A stretch of DNA of 64,000 nt from Acinetobacter modestus (lineage in GTDB: Bacteria > Pseudomonadota > Gammaproteobacteria > Pseudomonadales > Moraxellaceae). Within the stretch, counting starts at the first letter, position 1; the number at the start of each line of letters is the position of its first letter. The position numbers and the translations under genes are program-made. Location: assembly GCF_014636095.1 (NCBI RefSeq), contig NZ_BMDV01000010.1, forward strand, positions 1-64,000, read 5' to 3'. Under the pieces are notes generated by a model. That model had not been told where the DNA came from and ran no database searches. It saw only the letters and a program-made list of their open reading frames with translations. This document shows positions 31,071 through 39,607 of this stretch, in pieces.

Positions 31071-31213
31071 CACCTTTTCTCCTTGTTTTACCATAGTATT
31101 TGTTTGTTACTATCCTGCTAGATTTAGCCTAACTCTGTCTGTAGTGGATTACTGAGTTATGTCGTATTTTTGTGCAATCTTTATCGTGCTTTGATTAACA
31201 AGCTAGAATAAAA

Positions 31214-31235
31214 AAGGCGCTTTAAAGCGCCTTTC
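31214..31235 (-). terminator. hpt terminator
   Basis: Perfect palindrome AAAGGCGCTTT / AAAGCGCCTTT with TTTTTTATTC on the leftward strand, just after the hpt stop. Confidence 0.88.
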
Positions 31236-31243
31236 ATAATTGA

Positions 31244-31771
31244 TCAAAGACCGATTTCACCAATAAATGGTAAGTGACGATACTTTTGATCGAAATCTAA
31301 ACCGTAACCGACAATAAAGCGATCTTCGACTTCAAAACCTAAGAATTTTACTTCTAAATCAATCTCACGGCGTGAAGGTTTGCTCACCAAAGTACAAAGT
31401 TCAATTGAGTTTGGATTACGTGTTTTGAGCATTTCAACGACTTTGCTCAAGGTATTCCCTGAATCAATAATATCTTCAACAACAAGAACATCTTTACCGT
31501 GAATCTCACCATCAAGATCTTTTAAAATTTTGACATCTCGGGTTGAAACTGTCCCACCACCATAACTAGAAACAGTCATAAAATCGAGTTCATGTGGTTT
31601 TTCGATTGAACGGCATAAATCTGCCATAAAAATGACTGAGCCACGCAATAAACCAATCAATACCAGTTCTTTATCACTTTGAGCATAGTGTGCATTGATT
31701 TTGTCACCAAGTTCTTTGACTTTGGCTTGAATCTCTTCACTTGAAATCATAATGCGCATTGCAATGGTCAT
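31244..31771 (-). CDS. hpt: Hypoxanthine phosphoribosyltransferase
   Basis: Purine salvage: converts hypoxanthine (and guanine) with PRPP to IMP/GMP in the cytoplasm. 175 residues with the PRPP-binding motif VLVVEDIIDSGNTLSKV near residue 100 and the catalytic/lid region SSYGGGTVST. Start ATG with TTAGGA upstream. A terminator (31809-31829) separates it from guaD, but both serve guanine salvage. Confidence 0.95.
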   Translation of the reverse strand: MTIAMRIMISSEEIQAKVKELGDKINAHYAQSDKELVLIGLLRGSVIFMADLCRSIEKPHELDFMTVSSYGGGTVSTRDVKILKDLDGEIHGKDVLVVEDIIDSGNTLSKVVEMLKTRNPNSIELCTLVSKPSRREIDLEVKFLGFEVEDRFIVGYGLDFDQKYRHLPFIGEIGL

Positions 31772-31805
31772 CGGTAGATTCCTAAAATTAAAAACGGGAA
31801 AATAA

Positions 31806-31829
31806 AAAAGGTGTTGACCTGCAACACCT
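31806..31829 (-). terminator. guaD transcript terminator
   Basis: 8-bp stem AGGTGTTG / CAACACCT (31809-31816, 31822-31829), five-base loop, T run leftward. Confidence 0.85.
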
Positions 31830-31873
31830 CGAAATCTTGAGCTAATACGACAATTTTAAAACAAAATCAGATT

Positions 31874-32023
31874 TCATGCACCTTTTGATGATGAAGAAAA
31901 TGTTTCATTTTGAGCAGATGCACTGTCACGTTTCAATAGCACTGCAGATCCAATAGCCAACAATAAAAATCCAAACTTTTGTTTGTTTAAAATTTTAGTT
32001 TTGACTATAGGCCTTTTGTCCAT
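31874..32023 (-). CDS. Possible small membrane protein after guaD
   Basis: An open frame of 49 residues from the ATG at 32023 overlaps the end of guaD by 29 bases and ends before the terminator. It has a basic N-terminus (KTKILNKQK), one hydrophobic segment (FGFLLLAIGSAVLL) and a Ser-rich tail. I do not recognise it. The order basic-hydrophobic-polar and its place inside the transcript favour a real single-pass protein; short length means it could be chance. Confidence 0.4.
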   Translation of the reverse strand: MDKRPIVKTKILNKQKFGFLLLAIGSAVLLKRDSASAQNETFSSSSKGA

Positions 32024-33311
32024 AGATATAGGTTGCCTCGACATTTCGATCATCCCCCATGGTAAATAATGCAAATAGACTATCTTCAAGTGATTTGGCA
32101 CGAGACTGACGTAATTGTTGCAATGCTGTTGGCTGGAGATTTAACACCACAAAATCAGCTTCTTTACCCACATTGAAGTTACCTAGCTTGTCATCGAGAT
32201 CCAAGGCTTTTGCACCACCTAAGGTCGCATGATACAGCGATTCGTAAGCTGATAATTTGTCACCCTGAAGCTGTTGAACTTTGTAAGCCTCATTGACCGT
32301 TTGTAATAAACTGAAAGAGGTTCCTGCCCCAACGTCAGTTCCCAATCCAACTTTAACTTGCTGCTGCCATGTTTTGTTCAGCGGAAATAAACCACTACCC
32401 AAGAATAAATTTGAGGTTGGACAAAACGCAATTGCGGAGTCAGTCTCATGCATAAATTGCCATTCAGCATCTTCTAAATGAACGCAGTGAGCAAATACAG
32501 AACGCTGACCCGTTAAGCCATAATGATGATAGACATCTAAATAACCCTTTTGTGCTGGGAATAAATCTTTAACCCATGCAATTTCATCTTTATTTTCGCT
32601 TAGATGAGTATGTACATAAACATCAGGATGTTCAGCTTTGAGTTGTCCTGCTCTTTCAAGTTGTTTAGGTGTAGAGGTTGGAGCAAAGCGTGGTGTAATG
32701 GCATATAACGCACGACCTTGATCATGCCACTTTTCAATCAGTGCCTTAGAGTCGTCATAGCTGCTGTCTACGCTATCACATAGGGCTTCAGGAGCATGAC
32801 GATCCATCATGACTTTACCTGCAATTAGACGCATCTGATGCTGTTCTGCGGCTTCAAATAAAGCATCTACTGATTCAGGATGAACCGTACAAAATACTAG
32901 TGCAGTGGTTGTGCCATTTTTAAGCAGTTCATTCACAAAAAACTTGGCAATCTCGCTCGCATAAGCTTTGTCTTTAAACTGGATTTCAGTTGGGAACGTA
33001 TAAGTGTTTAACCAGCTCAAAAGTTGTTCGCCGTAAGCACCGACCATTTCTGTTTGTGGAAAGTGAATATGCGTATCGATCATACCTGGGATGATCAATT
33101 GTTCTGGATAATGCTGAATATCAACGTTTGCAGGAAGATGGTCTTGAGCATCTTCCCATGTCCCAAACCAGCGAATTTTGCCTTGTTCCGTGATGAGGAC
33201 ACCATCTTCGAGATAACGGACTTGATCTGCAATTTGATTTGCTTGAGCAACAGTTTTTTTAATATCTAAGAAGCGACCACGAATAACAGTGATGGGAGTA
33301 GCCAAAGTCAT
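31995..33311 (-). CDS. guaD: Guanine deaminase
   Basis: Zinc amidohydrolase that turns guanine into xanthine. 438 residues in a TIM barrel. Metal ligands are visible: DTHIHFPQ near residue 80, HTHLSENKDEI in the middle, FAHCVHL, and the GLGTDVGAGTSFS aspartate near 330. The start ATG has TAGG upstream. It could feed purine nitrogen use; hpt lies next door. Confidence 0.93.
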   Translation of the reverse strand: MTLATPITVIRGRFLDIKKTVAQANQIADQVRYLEDGVLITEQGKIRWFGTWEDAQDHLPANVDIQHYPEQLIIPGMIDTHIHFPQTEMVGAYGEQLLSWLNTYTFPTEIQFKDKAYASEIAKFFVNELLKNGTTTALVFCTVHPESVDALFEAAEQHQMRLIAGKVMMDRHAPEALCDSVDSSYDDSKALIEKWHDQGRALYAITPRFAPTSTPKQLERAGQLKAEHPDVYVHTHLSENKDEIAWVKDLFPAQKGYLDVYHHYGLTGQRSVFAHCVHLEDAEWQFMHETDSAIAFCPTSNLFLGSGLFPLNKTWQQQVKVGLGTDVGAGTSFSLLQTVNEAYKVQQLQGDKLSAYESLYHATLGGAKALDLDDKLGNFNVGKEADFVVLNLQPTALQQLRQSRAKSLEDSLFALFTMGDDRNVEATYIYGQKAYSQN

Positions 33312-33498
33312 AACAACCTACAATTTTACTTTTTTCGATTGATTGTACTCGATTTTGCTAGTTTTACTGGATTATTCGTCTAATTTAAGTATAGAAAGCC
33401 GAGCGAGGTACAAGTAATTGATTGAATCAATTCACTTTACTTTCCGGTGTAAATACGTAAATTGTCAGCAATAATTATACTTTTTGGAAAAAATAAAG

Positions 33499-33972
33499 AT
33501 GTATTATTGGAATACCAAAGCTTTAGCACATGAGTTGGCTGAGGACACTCTAAGTAAACAACATTATAAAAACTATTATCTCGCAGCGGCATTGGTGGTG
33601 AGTGCTGTGTACTATTACGGTATGTATTCGCCTTATTCTGATATTCGAGTTATTGGGATTGAAGCTGCGTTGACCCTATTGATTATGCTGATAGGAATTC
33701 AACGGACTTATCAAGCCAATGGTGCTGATCAAGGTGTCCATTTCTTAAATCGAATTACGGCGTTGTCCTTTCCTATTTTGATGCAAAATACTGTGTTTGG
33801 AATTGTTTTTGGGTTAGTTTTATTGGGAATTTATCAATATTTTGGTTTAGCGCAAACCGCATTTGAAATGTGGTACGAATGGTGTGTTTCGGCTTTTACC
33901 ATTTTTCTGCAAATTTTATTTTTTACTCGTTTGATGTCTTATATGAAATGGGTGGCAGCACATAGTATTTAA
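33499..33972 (+). CDS. Unknown integral membrane protein
   Basis: 157 residues with about four hydrophobic segments (near 27-45, 57-72, 98-116, 130-146) and a charged N-terminus. I do not recognise a family. The ATG at 33499 follows GGA; a TTG at 33484 would add five residues. Stands alone between guaD and the YgiC-like gene. Confidence 0.65.
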   Translation: MYYWNTKALAHELAEDTLSKQHYKNYYLAAALVVSAVYYYGMYSPYSDIRVIGIEAALTLLIMLIGIQRTYQANGADQGVHFLNRITALSFPILMQNTVFGIVFGLVLLGIYQYFGLAQTAFEMWYEWCVSAFTIFLQILFFTRLMSYMKWVAAHSI

Positions 33973-34059
33973 GTCTGTCTTTTATGATGATATAGCGTAT
34001 GAGTGATTAGGATGAATATTGAATTACGCTTTGCTTTTGATGGATCAAAAGTAAAAAAA

Positions 34060-34140
34060 TCCTTTCTTTAGCTGATGGTACCTGCCTAATACCACAGCTA
34101 AACCAGCGGCAGCCATGCCGCTGGGCACGATAGGATATTA
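34060..34140. repeat. Hairpin-rich intergenic element
   Basis: Contains AGCGGCA-GCCA-TGCCGCT (about 34110-34128) and a looser stem to the left. GC-rich hairpins in AT-rich DNA resemble the larger element at 43510-43750, which carries GGCGGCAT/ATGCCGCC. May act as terminator of the YgiC-like gene. Confidence 0.45.
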
Positions 34141-34205
34141 TGAGATTTACCTTCAAAAAATAAAAACAGTAGATGATTTCTCTACATATAAATATTGTCC
34201 TTTCT

Positions 34206-35366
34206 TTATTCCACAAAATAATGCGCGGCAAAATGGGCATCATTACCAATAATGTCGTAGCAGTCCTCACGAATCGACATGCCTGCACACTGATGTCCAA
34301 CCATCCATAAACCGAGCGTTGGTAGCTGTCCTGAAAATAATGGAGTCTCTACCCATTTTTGTACCACATACCCATATTTGTCATAGTCATCAAAATAGAA
34401 ACTACCAGAAGCAGCTCCTTGATCTTGACCATCTTGCAATACTCGGATATTCGCCCCTTCTCTCGCTAATATAGGTTTTTTGACCCATTTGCCAGAGAGT
34501 TTTTGCTGTGGATCAAAATGATGAGTCTCGACCAAAAGAGGATGATTTGGATAGCGTTTCCAAAGCTCCACTAAAATTGCTTTATTAGAGAGCAGCATTT
34601 TCCAACATGGTTCGATCCAATTCGATTGCGGACTCAGATATTGAGAGAATGATTCTTCCCAAATCCATTCCCAAGGATATAACTTGAATAGGTTTTGAAT
34701 TGGTCGATTATTCAGATCAACAAAACTTTGTCCATTCCAGCCAATATTTTCCATTGAAAGTTCAGAAACTTGTAGATGCGCTTGAAAAGCGGTATCCATT
34801 AAATATTCTAGATTACCCCAGTCCTCTCGCCCTGCTTCTTGACAGGCTGCAAAATGCACATGACTGCCTCGCGGTAGAATCGTTTTCCAACGTTTAATTA
34901 AATCCTCATGAATACTATTAAATTGATCGCGATTAGGAATCCCTGATACCTGTTCGATCCATAACCATTGTGCTACAGACGCTTCTAACAGTCCTGTGGG
35001 AGTATCAGCATTGTATTCCAGCATTTTGATATTGCGCCCATCATAGGCAAAGTCAAAGCGTCCATATAGCATCGGCGCATTTTGTCGCCAAGACTGCTCG
35101 ATTTGTGCAATTGCAGCAACTGGAATCTGGAAATAATCAGGATAATTACCGCGTTGAATCAAATCACTTGTCACAGCTAAACACATTTGGTGGAGCTCAT
35201 TGGCTGCATCTTCAAGCTGTTCAATTTGCTTCAGTGTAAATTCGTAGGCAATTCCTTCTGACCAATAAATTGAGCCATCGAGTGAAGGTAAATTAAAATA
35301 ATCGAAACCAATTTTTTGGTGTTCGAGTTGCCAGTCTGTGCGGGGTGATAATATTTTTCTTTTCAT
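34206..35366 (-). CDS. Glutathionylspermidine synthase-like ATP-grasp protein (YgiC-like)
   Basis: 386-residue cytoplasmic C-N ligase-type protein. It has the family block LEYNADTPTGLLEASVAQWLW near residue 120 and the ATP-grasp lysine segment KKPILAREGANIRVL near 300. It lacks the N-terminal amidase of E. coli Gss, as do YgiC and YjfC, whose substrates are unknown. It follows a YgiB-like lipoprotein gene by 20 bases, the E. coli ygiB-ygiC order, so the two probably work together. Confidence 0.88.
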   Translation of the reverse strand: MKRKILSPRTDWQLEHQKIGFDYFNLPSLDGSIYWSEGIAYEFTLKQIEQLEDAANELHQMCLAVTSDLIQRGNYPDYFQIPVAAIAQIEQSWRQNAPMLYGRFDFAYDGRNIKMLEYNADTPTGLLEASVAQWLWIEQVSGIPNRDQFNSIHEDLIKRWKTILPRGSHVHFAACQEAGREDWGNLEYLMDTAFQAHLQVSELSMENIGWNGQSFVDLNNRPIQNLFKLYPWEWIWEESFSQYLSPQSNWIEPCWKMLLSNKAILVELWKRYPNHPLLVETHHFDPQQKLSGKWVKKPILAREGANIRVLQDGQDQGAASGSFYFDDYDKYGYVVQKWVETPLFSGQLPTLGLWMVGHQCAGMSIREDCYDIIGNDAHFAAHYFVE

Positions 35367-35386
35367 CTTGAGTTTCAGTCTTTTAA

Positions 35387-35776
35387 TTAGCCGCCAAATG
35401 ATGAGCCACCACGACCGAAACCGCCACGAATAGGTGATGATACAGAATAGCGTTTTGCAGTGGTTGAAATTGAAGGTTGTCCCACACTGAGATTGGTATG
35501 TGGTCTCAAAGTATTGTCTTTAAAAGAGACTTCACGATTATGTTGATAATATTGTGGTCCTAAATAACGCCCAGAACCAAAACCACCATAATAGCGAACT
35601 CCAGCAGTAGAACTTCCACTCCCTGAGCTATTTTCTTCTTCACAAGTTTCAGTATTCCAGTCTGTTGCACAATCATATTGATTGTTATAAACATCTTGTA
35701 CTAGAGGTCCATCATTATGGCTACAGGCAGTCAGTAATAATGGTACAACAACAAGATTAATTTTTTTAGAACGCAT
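35387..35776 (-). CDS. YgiB-like lipoprotein (DUF1190-like)
   Basis: 129 residues with a lipoprotein signal whose lipobox is LTAC near residue 18. The mature part has two further cysteines (DCATDW, ETCEEE), a Ser/Gly linker and a Gly/Arg-rich tail ending RGGFGRGGSSFGG. The composition and the co-transcribed YgiC-like gene point to the YgiB/DUF1190 group; role unknown. Reads as the first gene of the two-gene leftward operon. Confidence 0.8.
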   Translation of the reverse strand: MRSKKINLVVVPLLLTACSHNDGPLVQDVYNNQYDCATDWNTETCEEENSSGSGSSTAGVRYYGGFGSGRYLGPQYYQHNREVSFKDNTLRPHTNLSVGQPSISTTAKRYSVSSPIRGGFGRGGSSFGG

Positions 35777-35929
35777 GAGACCCCACTCATTTTAATTTGC
35801 TTGATCGACATAAATATGTGAGCAAGTCTTGTTTATTATGTTTCTGATTAAGAAAGATAAAAGCGATAAGCCGACATATCATATTGATCTGTTTTTTTAA
35901 TGTATAGTCTATTCTTATATTTTAAATAA

Positions 35930-35960
35930 TAGGGCATCCAAATTTTTATTAGATGCCCTA
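35930..35960 (-). terminator. terC-family gene terminator
   Basis: 9-bp stem TAGGGCATC / GATGCCCTA (35930-35938, 35952-35960); leftward tail is AT-rich rather than pure T. Confidence 0.72.
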
Positions 35961-35969
35961 TATGATGTA

Positions 35970-36926
35970 TTAAGGTTGCGGTTGTTTTTTGTTGTGACGT
36001 AATGATAAATAAGCAGTAATACTTAATACCAATACGATAAAGCCTAATGAGATCCATATTGGCATATGGAATACATCAAGCAATAACATCTTCGCACCAA
36101 TAAACAATAAGATAATGCCTAAACCATAAGGTAAATAATGTAATTTAGATGCAGCGCCAGCAAGTAAGAAGAACATTGCACGTAAACCCAAAATCGCCAT
36201 TAAGTTTGCTGTTAATACAATAAACGGGTCACTGGTTACCGCGAAAATCGCAGGAATAGAGTCGACCGCGAAAATAACATCAGATGCTTCAACTAAGATT
36301 AAAACTAAAAATAAAGGTGTTGCCCACAACACGCCATTTTGACGGACGAAAAATTTATTACCTTCAAGTTGAGGGGTAATACGCATGTGTTTGCGTAACC
36401 ATTTCAGTAATTTAATATCTTCAATATTGGTTTCTTCATCTTGACCTTTCAAGAATTTAAAACCTGTATACACAAGGAATGCACCGAAAATATAAAGTAC
36501 CCAAGAAAACTCTTGTACGAACCAAGCCCCAATAAAGATAAAGATGGTTCTTAAAACAATCGCACCTAATACACCATAAAGTAAGATTTTACGTTGCAAT
36601 GCAGGTGGAATTGCAAATGCTGCGAAGATCATCAACCAAACGAAGACGTTATCGATTGCCAGTGATTTTTCCAGTAGATAACCTGCGAAGTATTCCATGG
36701 TTTTTTGATTCGCAAGGGTGAGTCCTACTGTTTGCTGTAGATAGAGCCACAAGCCCCCACCAAATAGCGTTGCTACAGTGACCCAAGCAATACTCCAGTA
36801 AGCGGCTTGCTTGATTGGAACATCTTGATTTTGTTTTTGTTTAAAGCCTAAAAAATCGACCAAAAGCATGACTGTGACAAGGCCGAAGAATACGACATAC
36901 AGCCATAGATTACCGATAGTTTCCAT
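35970..36926 (-). CDS. TerC/Alx family membrane protein, probable Mn2+ exporter
   Basis: 318-residue inner-membrane protein with seven to nine helices. Family acidic residues lie in membrane segments: KSLAIDNVFVW near residue 88 and VEASDVIFAVDSIPAIFAV near 210. The E. coli homologue Alx and related TerC proteins export manganese. The leader carries a Mn2+-type riboswitch, which supports the same job here. ATG at 36926 follows GGGAG; a GTG one codon earlier is possible. Confidence 0.9.
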   Translation of the reverse strand: METIGNLWLYVVFFGLVTVMLLVDFLGFKQKQNQDVPIKQAAYWSIAWVTVATLFGGGLWLYLQQTVGLTLANQKTMEYFAGYLLEKSLAIDNVFVWLMIFAAFAIPPALQRKILLYGVLGAIVLRTIFIFIGAWFVQEFSWVLYIFGAFLVYTGFKFLKGQDEETNIEDIKLLKWLRKHMRITPQLEGNKFFVRQNGVLWATPLFLVLILVEASDVIFAVDSIPAIFAVTSDPFIVLTANLMAILGLRAMFFLLAGAASKLHYLPYGLGIILLFIGAKMLLLDVFHMPIWISLGFIVLVLSITAYLSLRHNKKQPQP

Positions 36927-36953
36927 CACAACTCCCTATCTAGCAACTGGGCA

Positions 36954-37140
36954 TAAAAAAACCTTGACCAGTTGCCAGATGAATAAATACATCTGTTTCA
37001 ACATGATCAAGGTCTTGCCTACATCACATATCGATTGTGATGCTCAGAGTCCGACTTTTTGCAAAGTGTAATGACGAAGCTCTGACACCTAAGTATTTAA
37101 ACTACACTACCTAGGTTTGGAGGAGGCTACTCCCCTTGTC
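36954..37140 (-). promoter_or_regulatory. yybP-ykoY (Mn2+) riboswitch with terminator
   Basis: In the leftward leader of the TerC gene the aptamer hallmarks are GGGGAGTAGC (37126-37135) and GGCAAGACC (37011-37019). A terminator follows: ACCTTGA (37007-37013) pairs with TCAAGGT (36961-36967), then seven T. The aptamer's 3' GACC and the terminator's 5' arm share bases, so Mn2+ binding would free the transcript: an ON switch. Motif recognition is from known yybP-ykoY members; ligand response is inference. Confidence 0.8.
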
Positions 37141-37320
37141 AAACTAATTCTGTATGGATGGTGACATCCAAAGTAGGTATAGCATTACATAATTTACGTA
37201 TTAGCGCAAATTTTGTGTGAATAAATTTTCAACAATATTTTATGATGCAGACAGAATAGAGCTTTCATTCCCATGAGTTGGGCTAAAATTTACAGGCTTT
37301 TGATGCCTTGAGAAGAAGAT

Positions 37321-38526
37321 ATGAGTGTTGAACATCATCAAATTAAAAGATTAAAGTTATTTGCACCCCGAGATCCAGAAGAACAGTATCGTGTAGCTAC
37401 GCCTTTAGAACTTTTATTTGATCTCATCTTCGTGGTTGCGATCGCAACGGCAGGTCAGCAACTCCATCATGCGATGATCGAAGGTCATCTTTGGCATGCT
37501 TTGCCTACCTACTTTATGGTGTTTTTTGCATTATGGTGGGCATGGATGAATTTCACTTGGTTTGCCTCCGCTTATGATAATGATGACACGTTGTATCGTT
37601 GTTTAACCTTTGTGCAAATTTTGGGTTCATTGGTGATGGCGGCGGGGATTCCCGCAGTATTTCAGCAGCATGATTTCGATGTGATTATTATTGGCTACAT
37701 CATCATGCGCTTGGCATTAGTGACGCAGTGGATACGTGTCGCAAAACATGATCCTGAACGAAGAGTAACAGCATATCGTTATGCAATCGGAATTGTCTTG
37801 GTTCAACTTGCATGGTTAATTGGTAATTTTAGTTCGATTCAACTGACTCCACTGATGTTCTTATGCTTAGTCTGCTTAGAACTGGCTGTTCCTTTTTATG
37901 CTGAAAGACATACTGCTACGCCATGGCATCCCCATCATATTGTGGAGCGTTATGCATTATTGACCATCATTGTACTGGGTGAGTCGATTATTGGTAGCTT
38001 CGCAGCTATACAAGATGCTTTTTCTAATCATGTCTTAAATCTAGAAGAAATTTTCCTAATAGTCGGTGGACTTTTGATGATGTTTGCGATGTGGTGGGTC
38101 TATTTTGATCGAAGTCATCACCATCATCAACGTCGAGGTGTGCAACCTTTTTTATGGGGATATGGGCATTTCTTTATTTTTATTAGTATTGCAGCTCTCG
38201 GTGCAGCCTTAGCAGCCGCTGTTGATGTGTCGACACAACATGCGCACATTTCTAGCCAAATGATGGGTTTAGTGATAGCGACTTGTTTGGCTGTTTATAG
38301 CACCTATCTCTGGTTATTTTATGAAGCTTTTTATTTACGCGGCTGGCGTCGTTGGGTTTATCCAATGACCATTTTAATTTTATTCTGTATCCCTTTACTA
38401 TTTACTCAGATTGGATACAGCGTCTTTGCGATGGCTGTAATTTATGTCTTCAGACTCATTTTTTCAAAGACGTATTTAATGAATTGTGTTGATGAGCCTA
38501 TTCATTCAAGCCATTCTCCTCATTAA
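37321..38526 (+). CDS. Low temperature requirement A (LtrA) family membrane protein
   Basis: 401 residues with about ten hydrophobic helices. The N-terminus has the family block TPLELLFDLIFVVAIATAGQ, followed by FALWWAWMNFTWFASAYDNDD. Middle: ERYALLTIIVLGESIIG; then a His-rich loop (RSHHHHQRR). The family is named after a Listeria cold-growth locus; its transport substrate is unknown. Faces the TerC leader across a gap of about 180 bases. Confidence 0.88.
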   Translation: MSVEHHQIKRLKLFAPRDPEEQYRVATPLELLFDLIFVVAIATAGQQLHHAMIEGHLWHALPTYFMVFFALWWAWMNFTWFASAYDNDDTLYRCLTFVQILGSLVMAAGIPAVFQQHDFDVIIIGYIIMRLALVTQWIRVAKHDPERRVTAYRYAIGIVLVQLAWLIGNFSSIQLTPLMFLCLVCLELAVPFYAERHTATPWHPHHIVERYALLTIIVLGESIIGSFAAIQDAFSNHVLNLEEIFLIVGGLLMMFAMWWVYFDRSHHHHQRRGVQPFLWGYGHFFIFISIAALGAALAAAVDVSTQHAHISSQMMGLVIATCLAVYSTYLWLFYEAFYLRGWRRWVYPMTILILFCIPLLFTQIGYSVFAMAVIYVFRLIFSKTYLMNCVDEPIHSSHSPH

Positions 38527-38557
38527 GTTTTATAAGTTGATCGTTCCTCCAAACAAG

Positions 38558-39502
38558 CTATGGTAGCACTGCTGTAGCTTGTCCTGAGTGAAAGACATTT
38601 AAAATTTCTGCACGTAAAAACTGATGTCTTGCATTGTGTTTGACATGCTCATGCCAATACATACCCATATTGATTTTGGGTAATTCAATCGGAAGTGCAT
38701 GAATCTGTAAATCTTTTGAATAGTGTAGATGTTTCAGAATACTTTGAGGGATAGTCAGTATTGCATTTGGGTGCTGCGCTAAGACCTGTAAAGCTGTTGA
38801 ATAGTGCTGACAGCGTAGAAAAATTTGCCGAGACAATTGTTGTCGATTTAGATAAATATCCTCTAATAATAACCCCGTACGCCGTGATGACACACCAATA
38901 TGCGGTGATGATAAATAGAGCGATAAATCCATTTTAGTTTGCTGTGTACAGACCACAAAATAATCTTCAATCAGGTTTTCAAACTGTAAATGAGCTTGAA
39001 ACGGTTGTACTAAGTCAATCACAAAATCGATTTGTTGTGCTGACAAATCAGCCAACATATTTTTACGATCAAGTTTAGAACTAAAAAACTGGATATTGAG
39101 ATTTTGCTTGGCAAAGTGATTGACCAATTGAGGAAAAATAATGGGTTCGATTTCATCATGAATCGCGATTTTTATACTTTGTAGCATGCTCGGCATAAAA
39201 TCTTGCTGAGGCATAGCGATTTTTTGAATACTCAATAAAGCCATTTGAATCGGCTGATAAATCTGCTCAGCATAAGGCGTTGGCAGCATTTTTTGCCCGC
39301 TTCGAACAAATAAGTCATCCCCAAGTTGCGTGCGCAAACGCTGCAAGGCGTGGCTGACCGCAGATTGGCTGATACACAACAATTGCGCGGCTTTGGAAAT
39401 GCTCTTTTGTTCAAAAATCGCAATAAACAGCGGATATAAATTAATATCAATACGATGAAAGTGAGCCACTTCCAATGGGCTAGTATTATGAATATGATTC
39501 AT
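38558..39502 (-). CDS. LysR-type transcriptional regulator
   Basis: 314 residues: N-terminal winged helix (FLSISKAAQLLCISQSAVSHALQRLR-type HTH near 30-55) and a C-terminal effector-binding domain. It is divergent from the acyl-CoA dehydrogenase operon with about 105 bases between the starts, the usual arrangement for a LysR regulator of its neighbour. That it controls this operon is inference; its inducer may be an acyl-CoA or hydroxy acid. No strong ribosome site. Confidence 0.85.
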   Translation of the reverse strand: MNHIHNTSPLEVAHFHRIDINLYPLFIAIFEQKSISKAAQLLCISQSAVSHALQRLRTQLGDDLFVRSGQKMLPTPYAEQIYQPIQMALLSIQKIAMPQQDFMPSMLQSIKIAIHDEIEPIIFPQLVNHFAKQNLNIQFFSSKLDRKNMLADLSAQQIDFVIDLVQPFQAHLQFENLIEDYFVVCTQQTKMDLSLYLSSPHIGVSSRRTGLLLEDIYLNRQQLSRQIFLRCQHYSTALQVLAQHPNAILTIPQSILKHLHYSKDLQIHALPIELPKINMGMYWHEHVKHNARHQFLRAEILNVFHSGQATAVLP

Positions 39503-39607
39503 AGTTTTGAATAAAATAAAATCATTTCATTCATAATAAATTTTCGCTTATGGTGATGTAAAGCAGCGAATCAATATTCGCCACATTTTACATTGAGGGA
39601 AATGATG

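Noticed and set aside
34007..34300. Leftward ORF of 97 codons overlapping the end of the YgiC-like gene
   Set aside because: Overlaps the real gene out of frame and runs through the hairpin element.
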